A DNA stretch of 64,000 nucleotides from Planktophila turicensis (GCA_965234405.1 OZ248346.1), one strand, 5' to 3'; shown: positions 51,932 to 60,971, counted from the stretch's first letter. A program made the numbers and translations. The notes: a model not told the origin generated them from the letters alone.

Positions 51932-52855
51932 GTGAATAAGCATGCACCCAAGCTCAACAAGGTGATTCTGTATTACAAATTTACGCCAATCGCCGATCCT
52001 GAAGCTGTGCTGCTCTGGCAGAAATACTTGTGCCAATCTCTGAATCTCAAAGGCCGCATCCTGATTTCAAAGCATGGAATCAATGGAACAGTCGGCGGAG
52101 AAATGGCCGATGTAAAGAAGTATGTGCGCGAAACTCGCCGCTACGAAGGTCTGAAGAAAACTGTCTTCAAATGGTCAGATGGAACAGGCAACGAATTTCC
52201 TCGCCTTCGTGTTGTCGTCAAAGATGAACTCGTCGCATTCGGCAGCCCCAACGAAATTGAAGTTGATGAAAACGGCGTAGTCGGTGGCGGTGTACATCTT
52301 CGCCCAGAGCAAGTCGAAGAACTTGTGAAAGAGCGCGGCGATGAGGTCGTTTTCTTCGATGGTCGTAATGCCTACGAAGCAAAAATCGGAAAGTTTAAGA
52401 ATGCAATCGTTCCTGATGTAGATACATCACGCGATTTCATCCGCGAAATCGAGAGTGGCAAGTACGACCACATCAAAGATAAGCCAGTCGTTACTTATTG
52501 CACCGGCGGAATTCGTTGCGAGATTTTATCTGCAGTCATGAAGAAGCGCGGATTTAACGAGGTCTACCAAATCGATGGTGGAATCGTTAAGTACGGCGAA
52601 CGTTTCGGCGATGAAGCAAACTGGGAAGGTTCGCTCTACATCTTCGATGATCGTATGGCGATGGATTTCAGCGATAAAGCAAAGGTCATCGGCGAATGCG
52701 ACAAGTGCAGCGCGCCAACAAAGGATTTCCGCAACTGCAACACAGCTTCATGTCACCAACTCATTCTTCTCTGCGATTCCTGTGCATCACTGCCATCAAA
52801 CCTCAGCTGCACACACGATCAATCTCGTCAGCACGATTCCGAACTCGTCGGCTAA
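51932..52855 (+). CDS. trhO: Rhodanese-type tRNA uridine(34) hydroxylase TrhO
   Basis: A 307-aa UPF0176 protein. An acylphosphatase-like N-terminal domain (LILYYKFTPI-like start, ISKHGINGTVGG) is followed by a rhodanese domain with the active loop TYCTGGIRCE. A C-terminal Cys-rich region (ECDKCSAPTKDFRNCNTASCH, then LCDSC) probably binds zinc. TrhO hydroxylates wobble uridine in tRNAs with oxygen. GTG start; TAGAAT lies 6 nt upstream. It diverges from the DUF222 gene, and the GNAT gene follows after 6 bp. Confidence 0.9.
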   Translation: MNKHAPKLNKVILYYKFTPIADPEAVLLWQKYLCQSLNLKGRILISKHGINGTVGGEMADVKKYVRETRRYEGLKKTVFKWSDGTGNEFPRLRVVVKDELVAFGSPNEIEVDENGVVGGGVHLRPEQVEELVKERGDEVVFFDGRNAYEAKIGKFKNAIVPDVDTSRDFIREIESGKYDHIKDKPVVTYCTGGIRCEILSAVMKKRGFNEVYQIDGGIVKYGERFGDEANWEGSLYIFDDRMAMDFSDKAKVIGECDKCSAPTKDFRNCNTASCHQLILLCDSCASLPSNLSCTHDQSRQHDSELVG

Positions 52856-52861
52856 CCACTC

Positions 52862-53437
52862 ATGATTTGGTGGCCCTCTGAGATCCCCACTCTGCAATAT
52901 GGGCTCGTCACTCTGCGCCAAAGCGCTGAAAAAGATATCGATTCGATTTTTAATGCCTGCCAAGACCCACTGATTCCAGCATTCACCACAGTTCCGGCGA
53001 CATACACACTTGATCACGCAATTGATTTCGTGCGATCAGATCCATTTAGCCTCGCAGAACGTCGTGAGCTGAGATTTGTTATCGAATATGGAAATGGCGC
53101 TGATGCAAAATTTGCCGGAGTGATTTCGCTTCACACCATCAACATCAAGAATCACACCGCTGAAATCGGTTACTGGCTTGAGAAATCGATGCGCGGAAAA
53201 GGCATCGGAACAATCGCTGCCAAGATGATTACTGATTATGGATTGCGCACAATTGGCTTTAGACGCATTGATGGCCTTGCGGATGTAGAAAACGCCGCTT
53301 CACAGAAACTTCTCACAACTGCGGGCTTCCAAAAAGAAGGAATATTGCGCAACAAGGTCACACGTGATGATGGTCGGCAGATTGATATGGCACTCTTTGC
53401 AACGACCGATACGACCTGGACACCGCTAGAGCGCTAA
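52862..53437 (+). CDS. GNAT family N-acetyltransferase, RimJ/RimL type
   Basis: A 191-aa acetyltransferase. The acetyl-CoA loop is EKSMRGKGIGTIAAKMI (R-x2-G-x-G), preceded by the strand EIGYWLEK and followed by ADVENAASQKLLTTAGFQKEGILRN, the usual Asn-x2-S and GF motifs of the RimJ/L group. Such enzymes modify ribosomal proteins, other proteins or small amines; the substrate is unknown. It is 6 bp from trhO, so probably co-transcribed. ATG at 52862; the TAACCA-like upstream element is weak. Confidence 0.83.
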   Translation: MIWWPSEIPTLQYGLVTLRQSAEKDIDSIFNACQDPLIPAFTTVPATYTLDHAIDFVRSDPFSLAERRELRFVIEYGNGADAKFAGVISLHTINIKNHTAEIGYWLEKSMRGKGIGTIAAKMITDYGLRTIGFRRIDGLADVENAASQKLLTTAGFQKEGILRNKVTRDDGRQIDMALFATTDTTWTPLER

Positions 53438-53456
53438 TTTCACAGAGAGGAATGCC

Positions 53457-55229
53457 ATGGCAAAGAACCTCTTCCGTTCAACAGCGCTAGTCATTGCAGC
53501 TCTCTCGCTCTTCGCAACAGCGCTCACAGTGCCAGCCCGTGCCGATGACAATCCTCCACGAAAAATCATGACTGGCTGGATTCCTTATTACTCCATGAAG
53601 ACCGCGCTTCCTGATGCGCTGAACAATGCGGATTTAGTTCGCGAAGTAATGCCTTTTTGGTACACCTTGAAATTTGATGGAAAAGCAAAAGCTCCATACG
53701 TTGCAGATTTATATGCACCAGCAAATCCAAGTGTTCCTATCTCTGAACCACTGACAGCCATGCGCAATGCCGGATTTTCGATTATTCCAACAATCACAGA
53801 TGGAACGAGCAAATTAGTTTTGGCAGGACTTCTTAAGAATCCAACTTCGCGCACACAAGTCGTAAATGCGATTATGAATTTAGTACGGACAAATAATTAC
53901 GATGGCGTTGATCTAGATTTTGAAGGTTTTGCTTTCGTTGATGGAAACACCACATGGGCAAGCACGGCACCTTCGTGGGTTGCACTCGTGAAAGAGCTAA
54001 GCGCCGCACTGCGTGCAGAGAAGAAATTGCTTTCAGTCTCAACGCCATATGTACTGAACCCAACTGGGGCTCAAAAGGGTTACTTTGTATATGCATGGGC
54101 TGCCATTGCGCCTTACATCGATAAGTTGCGAATCATGACGTATGACTATTCCGTCTCGAAGGTAGGTCCAATTGGCCCAATTACCTGGACGGAACGCACA
54201 GTTCAATATGCAGTTTCGATCATGCCTGCCTCAAAAGTTTATGTCGGAGTCCCTGGATATGGACGCGACTGGGTAACAGCAGTAACTGGCGTCTGTCCTG
54301 CCAACGTTATTAATACAGTAAAAGCTGGTGCGAAGGCTGCAACATTTGTGATGCGCGATGCACAGGCGCTTGCAGCAACATATGGCGCAGTTCCAACATA
54401 TAACGAGCAATTTGGCGAGATGACCTTCTCGTATCAGAAGGTCTATAACGGAACCACCGCAACAGGTTTATCTACATCGTGCACAGCATCGCGCACTGCT
54501 TGGTATCAAGATGCCAGAAGCTGGGCGCTACGCGCAGACCTTGTTACCAAATATCGAATCGGTGGAATTACAGCATGGACTTTCGGCATGGAAGAACCCC
54601 TTGCCATGGAAGCAATTCGCACAGTTGCTAAATCAGTTGCCCCTGATCAAGTAACGCTGACCGCTGCAATTGATAAGAACGTTGTTGATTATGGAAATCC
54701 AATTACTGTAAATGCGTTGTTAACAATTAAGGACAAATCCGCCGTTGCTGGTGTACCAGTTCGCATCGAAGGTAAATCACAAGGTGATTCAACGTGGCGA
54801 CTTCTTGCAACTGCCACATCAGGCATTGATGGAAAGATTGAGAAAGCTGTCATTGTCGGAAAGAGCACTGCTATCCGAGTCGCATCAGATGCAACGTGGG
54901 AACGCACTGAAGGCTTAAGCCCAGAGTTCCCAGTTTCAGTCAATCGCCTTCTCGTCGTATCAGCGCCTGCAACGGTTAAGTCTGCGACTGCAATAACCAT
55001 CAGTGGAAATATCAGGCCACGTCTTGCAGGAAGTTCGGTTGCGCTCGAACGTCTTGTTGGAAAAGAGTGGAAAGCAGCCGGAACGGCAGTTCTGACAGAT
55101 GCTCAAGGCAATTTCACGATCACGCTTAGCGGTTATCCACGAGGAGTTGTCCCACTTCGAGTAACTGTTGCTGCAGATTCGCTCTGGAACGTTGTGAGCA
55201 GCCCAACCTTTAATATCATTATCCGGTGA
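53457..55229 (+). CDS. Secreted glycoside hydrolase family 18 protein with C-terminal beta-sandwich domains
   Basis: A 590-aa exported protein. The signal peptide is residues 1-29 (cleavage after VPARA). The GH18 barrel runs to about residue 395, with the catalytic YDGVDLDFEGF near residues 147-157 (D-x-D-x-E), MTYDYS and a late GGITAWTFGMEE. This is closer to spore-cortex or peptidoglycan-acting GH18 enzymes than to large chitinases, but the substrate is unproven. Two Ig-like beta-sandwich domains (about 400-490 and 495-590) may bind the wall. GAGAGG lies ~8 nt before the ATG. Its stop overlaps the clpS start. Confidence 0.85.
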   Translation: MAKNLFRSTALVIAALSLFATALTVPARADDNPPRKIMTGWIPYYSMKTALPDALNNADLVREVMPFWYTLKFDGKAKAPYVADLYAPANPSVPISEPLTAMRNAGFSIIPTITDGTSKLVLAGLLKNPTSRTQVVNAIMNLVRTNNYDGVDLDFEGFAFVDGNTTWASTAPSWVALVKELSAALRAEKKLLSVSTPYVLNPTGAQKGYFVYAWAAIAPYIDKLRIMTYDYSVSKVGPIGPITWTERTVQYAVSIMPASKVYVGVPGYGRDWVTAVTGVCPANVINTVKAGAKAATFVMRDAQALAATYGAVPTYNEQFGEMTFSYQKVYNGTTATGLSTSCTASRTAWYQDARSWALRADLVTKYRIGGITAWTFGMEEPLAMEAIRTVAKSVAPDQVTLTAAIDKNVVDYGNPITVNALLTIKDKSAVAGVPVRIEGKSQGDSTWRLLATATSGIDGKIEKAVIVGKSTAIRVASDATWERTEGLSPEFPVSVNRLLVVSAPATVKSATAITISGNIRPRLAGSSVALERLVGKEWKAAGTAVLTDAQGNFTITLSGYPRGVVPLRVTVAADSLWNVVSSPTFNIIIR

Positions 55230-55522
55230 TGGTAAAGACTGCAGATAAAATCGAAGAAGAGATTCGTGCAATCTTTTCTGGCGATACACCTTGGGTCACC
55301 ATCGTCTGGGATGACCCGGTCAACCTGCAAACGTATGTGGTCTATGTATTTATGGAGCTCTTCGGATATTCAAAGGCACGTGCAACAGAGTTGATGTTGC
55401 AAGTACATAACGATGGCAAGGCCATTGTTTCTACCGGCAGCCGCGAAGAGATGGAACATGATGTGGCACGCCTTCACGAATATGGGCTTTGGGCCACCTT
55501 GCAACGTGGCGATCAGCTATGA
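55229..55522 (+). CDS. clpS: ClpS, N-end-rule adaptor of the Clp protease
   Basis: A 97-aa adaptor. WVTIVWDDPVNLQTYVVYVF is the ligand-binding motif with the conserved Asp-Asp-Pro-x-Asn, and ATELMLQVHNDGKAIV carries the family His. ClpS binds N-terminal hydrophobic residues and hands substrates to ClpC/ClpA. The ATG at 55229 overlaps the chitinase-like stop by one base; a GTG one codon upstream is possible. It overlaps the DUF2017 gene by 4 bp. The order clpS-DUF2017-mec-cysO-cysM-murI-rph is conserved in actinobacteria. Confidence 0.92.
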   Translation: MVKTADKIEEEIRAIFSGDTPWVTIVWDDPVNLQTYVVYVFMELFGYSKARATELMLQVHNDGKAIVSTGSREEMEHDVARLHEYGLWATLQRGDQL

Positions 55523-56109
55523 CCGCGACCGAAGGATTTAAGCGCCATGGCGACCATTCATACGTAGCAACATTTGCCGACAGTGAAAAGGAAGTGCTCC
55601 TCAATCTCTGCGAACAAATCATTGAGTTGCTGGCTGAGCGACATGACCATGGCCACGATGACCCACTGGCAGCGATGGTTGGAATTACTTCACACGACTC
55701 TCCACCAGAAGATGAAGTACTACACCGCCTGCTTCCCAATGCATATGCAGATCAAGTGGATGCATCAGAATTTAGGCGATACACAGAGGCAACTTTGCGA
55801 CAAAAGAAACAAGCACATGCAATCTCAATGCGCATCCATCTGAAATCTTCCGATGATGGAGTCATTGATTTAGATCATGACAATGCCAACGCATGGCTTG
55901 GTGCAATCAACGACATTCGCCTTGCACTCGGTGTCAGATTAAAGGTGCAGAACAATTCTCAGGAAGATCTTGAACTTTTGGCGCCCGATGATCCTTTGCG
56001 CGGTGTCTATGCGGTCTACACATGGCTCGGTTGGCTACAAGAGACTTTGCTATCGGCCCTCATTGATGATGCCGATGAAGATGAAGAATCACAGCTCGGT
56101 AACTCGTAA
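55519..56109 (+). CDS. DUF2017 protein, ClpS-linked
   Basis: A 196-aa acidic protein of a family found next to clpS across actinobacteria. It has a conserved helical core (EVLLNLCEQIIELL, RYTEATLRQKKQAH) and a late VYTWLGWLQETLLSALI. No enzymatic motif, signal peptide or membrane segment is visible. The ATG overlaps the clpS stop (ATGA), and 4-bp coupling suggests equal production, so a partnership with ClpS or Clp is plausible but not shown. Confidence 0.78.
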   Translation: MTATEGFKRHGDHSYVATFADSEKEVLLNLCEQIIELLAERHDHGHDDPLAAMVGITSHDSPPEDEVLHRLLPNAYADQVDASEFRRYTEATLRQKKQAHAISMRIHLKSSDDGVIDLDHDNANAWLGAINDIRLALGVRLKVQNNSQEDLELLAPDDPLRGVYAVYTWLGWLQETLLSALIDDADEDEESQLGNS

Positions 56110-56146
56110 GTTCTCTCCACTAGAAATTCTTGTGTAGGATTCACAT

Positions 56147-56563
56147 ATGTCACTCGAGATTTCACGCGCATTTGTTGATGCAATTCTCGAACAGTCGCGT
56201 GCGGAATATCCCGATGAATGTTGCGGAGTAATCCTTGGACCAGCTGGTTCAGATAAAGCCCTTCGCCATAAGCCGATGCTTAATGCAGCGCACTCACCAA
56301 CATTTTATGAATTTGATCCGAAAGATCTCCTTGCGCTCTATCGCGAAGTTGATGACAACGATGAAGAGATTGTCGTCATCTATCACTCGCACACTGAGAC
56401 TGAGGCCTACCCATCTCGCACAGATATCGCCTATGCCGGAGAGCCAGGTGCGCATTATGTGCTGGTCTCTACACGCGAAGAGATTGCACCTGCAACAGAG
56501 TTTCGTTCATATCGCATCATTGACGGCGTAGTTACCGAGGAACCCGTCACAATCACCGACTGA
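56147..56563 (+). CDS. mec: JAMM/MPN+ metallopeptidase acting on CysO-cysteine (Mec)
   Basis: A 138-aa zinc peptidase. ECCGVILGP begins the MPN core, and IYHSHTETEAYPSRTDIAYA is the JAMM motif (H-x-H, then S-x2-D). In Mycobacterium tuberculosis, Mec releases cysteine from the CysO-Cys adduct. cysO and cysM follow directly here, which supports that role. The ATG follows TAGGAT by 6 nt. Confidence 0.88.
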   Translation: MSLEISRAFVDAILEQSRAEYPDECCGVILGPAGSDKALRHKPMLNAAHSPTFYEFDPKDLLALYREVDDNDEEIVVIYHSHTETEAYPSRTDIAYAGEPGAHYVLVSTREEIAPATEFRSYRIIDGVVTEEPVTITD

Positions 56564-56609
56564 TATTTTCAATTAGAGTTCACGGCTCTTTTTCGACATA
56601 ATTACCACT

Positions 56610-56882
56610 ATGGCAATCGACGTACGTATCCCAACAATTTTGCGCCCATATACCAAGGACCAAAAGTCCGTTGAGGCATCTGGTGCAACCCTCTCTGCAG
56701 TTATTGCAGATCTCGATGCGCAGTACGCCGGTCTCGGAGAACGTCTTCTTGAAAACGGAGCGCTCCGTCGCTTCATCAACGTCTACGTCAACGATGAAGA
56801 TGTTCGTTTTCTTGGTGGACTTGAAGCGCAGATTAAAGATGGCGACTCCATAACAATTTTGCCTGCAGTCGCTGGCGGATAA
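56610..56882 (+). CDS. cysO: CysO sulfur-carrier protein (ThiS/MoaD fold)
   Basis: A 90-aa ubiquitin-like protein ending in Ala-Gly-Gly, the C-terminus that is converted to a thiocarboxylate. MAIDVRIPTILRPYT at the start and FINVYVNDEDVRFLGG in the middle match the CysO branch. It donates sulfur to CysM for cysteine synthesis that is independent of free sulfide. The activating E1 (MoeZ type) is not nearby. CATAAT lies 7 nt before the ATG. cysM starts 2 bp after the stop. Confidence 0.9.
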   Translation: MAIDVRIPTILRPYTKDQKSVEASGATLSAVIADLDAQYAGLGERLLENGALRRFINVYVNDEDVRFLGGLEAQIKDGDSITILPAVAGG

Positions 56883-56884
56883 TT

Positions 56885-57835
56885 TTGGCTCGTTACGACT
56901 CTCTCGAATCGTCAGTAGGTAACACACCACTTATTGGCCTTCCTCGACTCTCACCTGCTCCCAATGTTCGTCTCTGGGCAAAGATGGAAGATCGAAATCC
57001 AACCGGTTCCATTAAAGATCGCACAGCGATCTCAATGATTGAGGCTGCAGAGAAAGATGGCTTACTTAAGCCTGGCTCAACAATTCTTGAACCAACAAGT
57101 GGCAACACAGGAATCTCACTCGCCATGGCTGCAAAGGTGCGCGGTTACAAACTCATCTGTGTGATGCCAGAGAACACAAGCCCTGAACGTCGCCAACTGC
57201 TTGAGATGTGGGGAGCAGAGATCATCTCTTCACCTGCAGCTGGCGGTTCAAATGAAGCAGTCCGTGTTGCGAAAGAAATTGCAGCGCAAAATCCAAGTTA
57301 CGTATTCCTATATCAATATGGAAACCCTGCAAATACAGCAGCGCATTACAACGGCACCGGTCCAGAAATTTTCAAAGATCTTCCAACAATCACTCACTTT
57401 GTTGCTGGTTTAGGTACCACCGGAACTCTTATGGGTGCAGGTCGCTATCTTCGCGAACAGAATCCAGATGTTCAGATCATTGCAGCTGAACCTCGTTATG
57501 GAGAACTTGTATACGGACTTCGCAATATTGATGAAGGCTTTGTTCCAGAACTTTATGATGCAACTGTTTTAACTCGTCGCTTTTCTGTGGGCGCAGAAGA
57601 TTCAGTGAAGCGCGTACGTGAATTACTTGAAGTTGAAGGAATTTTCGCAGGCATCTCAACAGGTGCAATTCTTCATGCAGCGATTGCTATGGGCAAGGAA
57701 GCAATTCGCGACGGACGAGATGCTGATATCGCATTCATCGTCTGCGATGCAGGCTGGAAATACTTATCTACTGGCGTTTACGGCTCGCAAATCGAAGAGG
57801 CAACCGAAGGGCTCGACGGCACTCTTTGGGCTTAA
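56885..57835 (+). CDS. cysM: CysO-dependent cysteine synthase CysM
   Basis: A 316-aa PLP enzyme of fold type II. The PLP lysine is in NPTGSIKDRTA, the substrate loop is TSGNTGISLAM and the phosphate-binding loop is GLGTTGTLMG. It uses O-phosphoserine and CysO thiocarboxylate in mycobacteria. TTG start, 2 nt after the cysO stop; the product then begins MARYDSL, matching the family, so I accept it. Last gene of the probable mec-cysO-cysM operon, with murI following on its own TAGACT promoter. Confidence 0.93.
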   Translation: MARYDSLESSVGNTPLIGLPRLSPAPNVRLWAKMEDRNPTGSIKDRTAISMIEAAEKDGLLKPGSTILEPTSGNTGISLAMAAKVRGYKLICVMPENTSPERRQLLEMWGAEIISSPAAGGSNEAVRVAKEIAAQNPSYVFLYQYGNPANTAAHYNGTGPEIFKDLPTITHFVAGLGTTGTLMGAGRYLREQNPDVQIIAAEPRYGELVYGLRNIDEGFVPELYDATVLTRRFSVGAEDSVKRVRELLEVEGIFAGISTGAILHAAIAMGKEAIRDGRDADIAFIVCDAGWKYLSTGVYGSQIEEATEGLDGTLWA

Positions 57836-57861
57836 CGCCTTCTCGCGGTTAGACTTAATCC

Positions 57862-58659
57862 ATGAGTAACGCGCCAATCGGTATCTTCGATTCTGGCGTC
57901 GGCGGACTCACAGTCGCTCGCGCAATTCTCGATCAACTTCCCAACGAATCAACTCTCTATATCGGCGATACCGCTCGCGGACCGTATGGCCCTCGTCCAC
58001 TCGCTGAAGTTCGTGACTTTGCACTCGAGACCTTGGACTTCTTAGTTGACCAAGGCGTGAAGGCTCTGGTTATTGCTTGCAACACTGCAAGTGCTGCGAT
58101 GCTTCGCGATGCACGCGAGCGTTATTCAGTGCCAGTTATCGAAGTTATTCAACCCGCGGTTCGACGTGCAGTTGCGGCTACTCGCTCAGGAAAAGTTGGA
58201 GTAATCGGAACTAGAGCAACTATTGAATCAAAGGCTTATCTCGATGCATTTGCTGCAGCGCCCCAGCTATCTATTGAATCAATTGCTTGCCCACTCTTTG
58301 TTGAGTATGTCGAACGTGGTGAAACTTCCGGAGATGCAATCACCAAGGTTGCCCGCGAATACTTGCAGCCGATGATTGATGCCGAAGTAGATACCTTGGT
58401 TCTTGGATGTACTCACTACCCACTCCTTACAGGTGTTATTTCTTATGTAATGGGTAATGGAGTTTCACTTGTTTCGAGCGCCGAAGAGACGGCAAAAGAT
58501 CTTTATCGCGTTCTTGTTGAAAATTCACTCTTGCGTCAGCCATCAGAGACACCTGCTACACACCGTTTTCTCGCTACTGGCGATGCCAAAGCTTTTGAAG
58601 TACTTGCACGACGCTTCTTAGGACCTGAAGTAGGTTCTGTTCAACATCAAGTTCTCTAA
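57862..58659 (+). CDS. murI: Glutamate racemase
   Basis: A 265-aa cofactor-independent racemase that makes D-glutamate for peptidoglycan. The two catalytic Cys are in VIACNTASAAM and VLGCTHYPLL; IFDSGVGGLTVA and IGDTARGPYG are the substrate loops. TAGACT is 6 nt before the ATG. It sits between cysM and rph, as in mycobacteria. Confidence 0.95.
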   Translation: MSNAPIGIFDSGVGGLTVARAILDQLPNESTLYIGDTARGPYGPRPLAEVRDFALETLDFLVDQGVKALVIACNTASAAMLRDARERYSVPVIEVIQPAVRRAVAATRSGKVGVIGTRATIESKAYLDAFAAAPQLSIESIACPLFVEYVERGETSGDAITKVAREYLQPMIDAEVDTLVLGCTHYPLLTGVISYVMGNGVSLVSSAEETAKDLYRVLVENSLLRQPSETPATHRFLATGDAKAFEVLARRFLGPEVGSVQHQVL

Positions 58660-58677
58660 TACCAATACATTCAGAAA

Positions 58678-59415
58678 ATGGGGCATGACATGGCACGCAA
58701 CGACGGACGATCAGTAGATCAGCTTCGCGACATCAAAATCACACGAGGTTGGCTCGATCACGCCGAGGGTTCTGTGCTTGTTGAATTTGGAAAGACTCGT
58801 GTGCTCTGTGTTGCTTCCTTTACTCCAGGTGTTCCGCGTTGGCTTAAGGATTCAGGCAATGGCTGGGTTACATCTGAATATTCAATGCTTCCGCGCGCAA
58901 CACACACTCGTTCAGATCGTGAAAGCGTAAAGGGCAAGTTGGGCGGACGCACACAAGAAATTTCTCGCCTCATCGGTCGTTCATTGCGCGGCATCGTGGA
59001 TATGAAGGAACTTGGCGAAAATACAATCGTGATTGACTGCGATGTTTTGCAGGCAGATGGCGGAACTCGCACAGCAGCAATTACAGGTGCATACGTTGCA
59101 CTCGCAGATGCAATCTCCTGGGCACAGAAGCAAGGCCATGTGAAGGCAGGGGCAAAGCCACTTGCTGATTCAGTTGCAGCAGTAAGCGTTGGCATTATTG
59201 ATGGAGTTCCAATGCTTGATCTCTGTTACGAAGAAGATGTTCGCGCTGAGACAGATATGAACGTTGTCTGTTCAGGCGATGGTCGCTTTATTGAAGTACA
59301 AGGAACTGCAGAAGGTGCACCATTTGATCGCGCCCTCCTTGACTCACTACTTAACTTGGCAGTTGCAGGATCTGCAACTCTCACTGAACTCCAGAAGCAA
59401 GCTCTCGCGAAGTAA
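58678..59415 (+). CDS. rph: Ribonuclease PH
   Basis: A 245-aa phosphorolytic 3'-exonuclease that matures tRNA ends. RVLCVASFTPGVPRW, TSEYSMLPRATHTR and the active-site DCDVLQADGGTRTA are typical. I take the ATG at 58678 because TACATT lies exactly 6 nt upstream; an ATG 12 bp later is also possible. The rdgB ATG immediately follows the TAA stop, so the two are coupled. Confidence 0.94.
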   Translation: MGHDMARNDGRSVDQLRDIKITRGWLDHAEGSVLVEFGKTRVLCVASFTPGVPRWLKDSGNGWVTSEYSMLPRATHTRSDRESVKGKLGGRTQEISRLIGRSLRGIVDMKELGENTIVIDCDVLQADGGTRTAAITGAYVALADAISWAQKQGHVKAGAKPLADSVAAVSVGIIDGVPMLDLCYEEDVRAETDMNVVCSGDGRFIEVQGTAEGAPFDRALLDSLLNLAVAGSATLTELQKQALAK

Positions 59416-60033
59416 ATGGCACATAAGCTCTTACTTGCAACGCGCAATAAAGGAAAGATCGAAGAGTTCCGCCGCATCCTTGATGCTGTTGCTCCTGGAG
59501 AGATTGATTTAGTAGGTCTTGATCAATTCCCAGATTTACATGATGTCGTCGAAGATGGCGCCACTTTCGAAGCAAATGCTCTGAAGAAAGCGCGAGAAAT
59601 GTCTATTGCAACCGGAATTCCCGCCATCGCTGATGACAGCGGACTCTGCGTCGATGCACTTAATGGCGATCCTGGAATTTTCTCAGCTCGATGGGCTGGA
59701 AACCATGGTGACGATGCAGCAAATACTGCAAAGGTATTGGAACAACTTGCAGATGTTCCTGATGAGAAGCGAAGCGCTCACTTCACCTGCGTCGCTGCTC
59801 TCTATCTCCCTGATGGCAGAAGCCACTGCGAAGAAGCCCAATTCAATGGCTGGATTCTGCGCGCACCAATTGGCGAACAAGGATTTGGCTACGACCCAAT
59901 CTTTAGACCTGATGGATTGCAGCTCTCCAGCGCACAAATGAGCGCAGAAGAGAAGGATGCGATTAGCCATCGAGGGAAATCACTCCGAGCAATAGCACCG
60001 CATGTGATCACTTTGCTCAAATCCCTAGGTTAA
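59416..60033 (+). CDS. rdgB: RdgB/HAM1 dITP/XTP pyrophosphatase
   Basis: A 205-aa nucleoside-triphosphate pyrophosphatase that cleans inosine and xanthosine triphosphates from the pool. LLATRNKGKIEEF is the N-terminal nucleotide loop, IADDSGLCVDALNG holds the metal-binding Asp residues, and GFGYDPIF and SHRGKSLRA complete the site. It directly abuts rph, a conserved pair. Confidence 0.94.
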   Translation: MAHKLLLATRNKGKIEEFRRILDAVAPGEIDLVGLDQFPDLHDVVEDGATFEANALKKAREMSIATGIPAIADDSGLCVDALNGDPGIFSARWAGNHGDDAANTAKVLEQLADVPDEKRSAHFTCVAALYLPDGRSHCEEAQFNGWILRAPIGEQGFGYDPIFRPDGLQLSSAQMSAEEKDAISHRGKSLRAIAPHVITLLKSLG

Positions 60034-60077
60034 ACTTTCCTTATATTCCACCGTTTCATAACTCAAGGAGATATACC

Positions 60078-60959
60078 GTGGCAGTAAAGAAGAAGTCAGC
60101 AGCCAAGAAAGCTGCACCTAAGAAGGTTGCTAAGAAGTCTGTAGCCAAGAAGTCTCCTGCAAAGAAGACGGCTGCGAAGAAGAAGTCTGTGGCCAAGAAG
60201 ACCACAGCTAAGAAGTCAGTAGCGAAGAAGTCGACTGCGAAGAAGGCAGTTGCAAAGAAATCTGTAGCGAAGAAGAAGACCACAACCAAGAAGGCAGTTG
60301 CGAAGAAGGCAACAGTCAAGAAAGCTGCGAAGAAGTCTCCTGCGAAGAAGGCAGCGACAAAGCTTGTTGTTCCTCCAGTTCCAGCAACTGGTTCAGCACG
60401 CGTCAATGTTTCAACAACACCAACTCCAGCAAAGCCTGCTGCTGCAAAGGCGCCAGCAAAGCCATCTGCAGCGCCACGTCAGGGATCTTCAAGTAAGACT
60501 CTCCTCGCAGTACTTGTCGGAGTAGTTCTTCTTGCGGCAATCGTTATTTCAAACTCAAGCAAAGATTCTGATGATGCAGCACCTGCTGTAGAGCCTTCGA
60601 TTGAAGCTTCTGCAGAGCCAATGGCGACAGAGTCTGCCGAAGCTACAGATTCTGAAGCAACTGAGGTCGCATCAGGTGAAGCTCCATCACGTTTCATTGG
60701 AAACTGGAAAGATAGCTCTAAGTCAGTAATGGTCATTACATGGAAGGCGCCTGCTGGAGATGTAAAGGGCTACAAGGTTGAGACTCGCTCAAACATGGGC
60801 GCATGGAACGTAGTTTCAGAAGTTTCAGCAACAACACTTTCATCTGAGTTTGCTAAGACTTCAGAAGATGGTTCAACATCATTCCGCGTCACTGCAGTTT
60901 ATGCAGATGGTGCTGAAGGCGCTGCGAAGGCATTTGGATTCGCAGGTCAGTTCGAATAA
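60078..60959 (+). CDS. Histone-H1-like Lys-rich tail, transmembrane helix and FN3-like domain in one protein
   Basis: A 293-aa protein in five parts. Residues 2-95 are almost pure Lys, Ala, Val, Ser and Thr (repeats such as KKSVAKKSTAKKAV), like the tails of histone H1 or mycobacterial HupB. A Pro/Ala linker runs to 138. Residues 140-158 form one transmembrane helix (LLAVLVGVVLLAAIVI). An acidic Ser/Glu/Ala spacer covers 160-202. Residues 203-293 look like a fibronectin type III domain (VMVITWKAPAGDVKGYKVE, SFRVTAVY). The positive-inside rule puts the tail in the cytoplasm and the FN3 domain outside. GTG start with AAGGAG about 8 nt upstream. I infer, without proof, a tether between DNA (or other polyanions) and the envelope. 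Confidence 0.75.
   Translation: MAVKKKSAAKKAAPKKVAKKSVAKKSPAKKTAAKKKSVAKKTTAKKSVAKKSTAKKAVAKKSVAKKKTTTKKAVAKKATVKKAAKKSPAKKAATKLVVPPVPATGSARVNVSTTPTPAKPAAAKAPAKPSAAPRQGSSSKTLLAVLVGVVLLAAIVISNSSKDSDDAAPAVEPSIEASAEPMATESAEATDSEATEVASGEAPSRFIGNWKDSSKSVMVITWKAPAGDVKGYKVETRSNMGAWNVVSEVSATTLSSEFAKTSEDGSTSFRVTAVYADGAEGAAKAFGFAGQFE
60084..60362 (+). repeat. Degenerate AAGAAG-based coding repeats
   Basis: Irregular repeats of about 12-15 bp built on AAGAAG plus one to three codons for Ser, Thr, Ala or Val encode the basic tail. The units vary at synonymous sites, so they look protein-driven, not like recent tandem duplication. They also create a long empty frame on the minus strand with no coding value. 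Confidence 0.75.
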
Positions 60960-60971
60960 TTCATTAGTTAG

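Noticed and set aside
60084..60362. CRISPR-like or minisatellite array.
   Set aside because: Units are irregular, have no constant spacers and maintain one protein frame.
60056..60406. Long minus-strand frame opposite the Lys-rich repeats, rich in Phe, Ala and Leu.
   Set aside because: It is the unavoidable complement of AAG-rich coding repeats; no start signal, and the plus-strand gene is clearly real.
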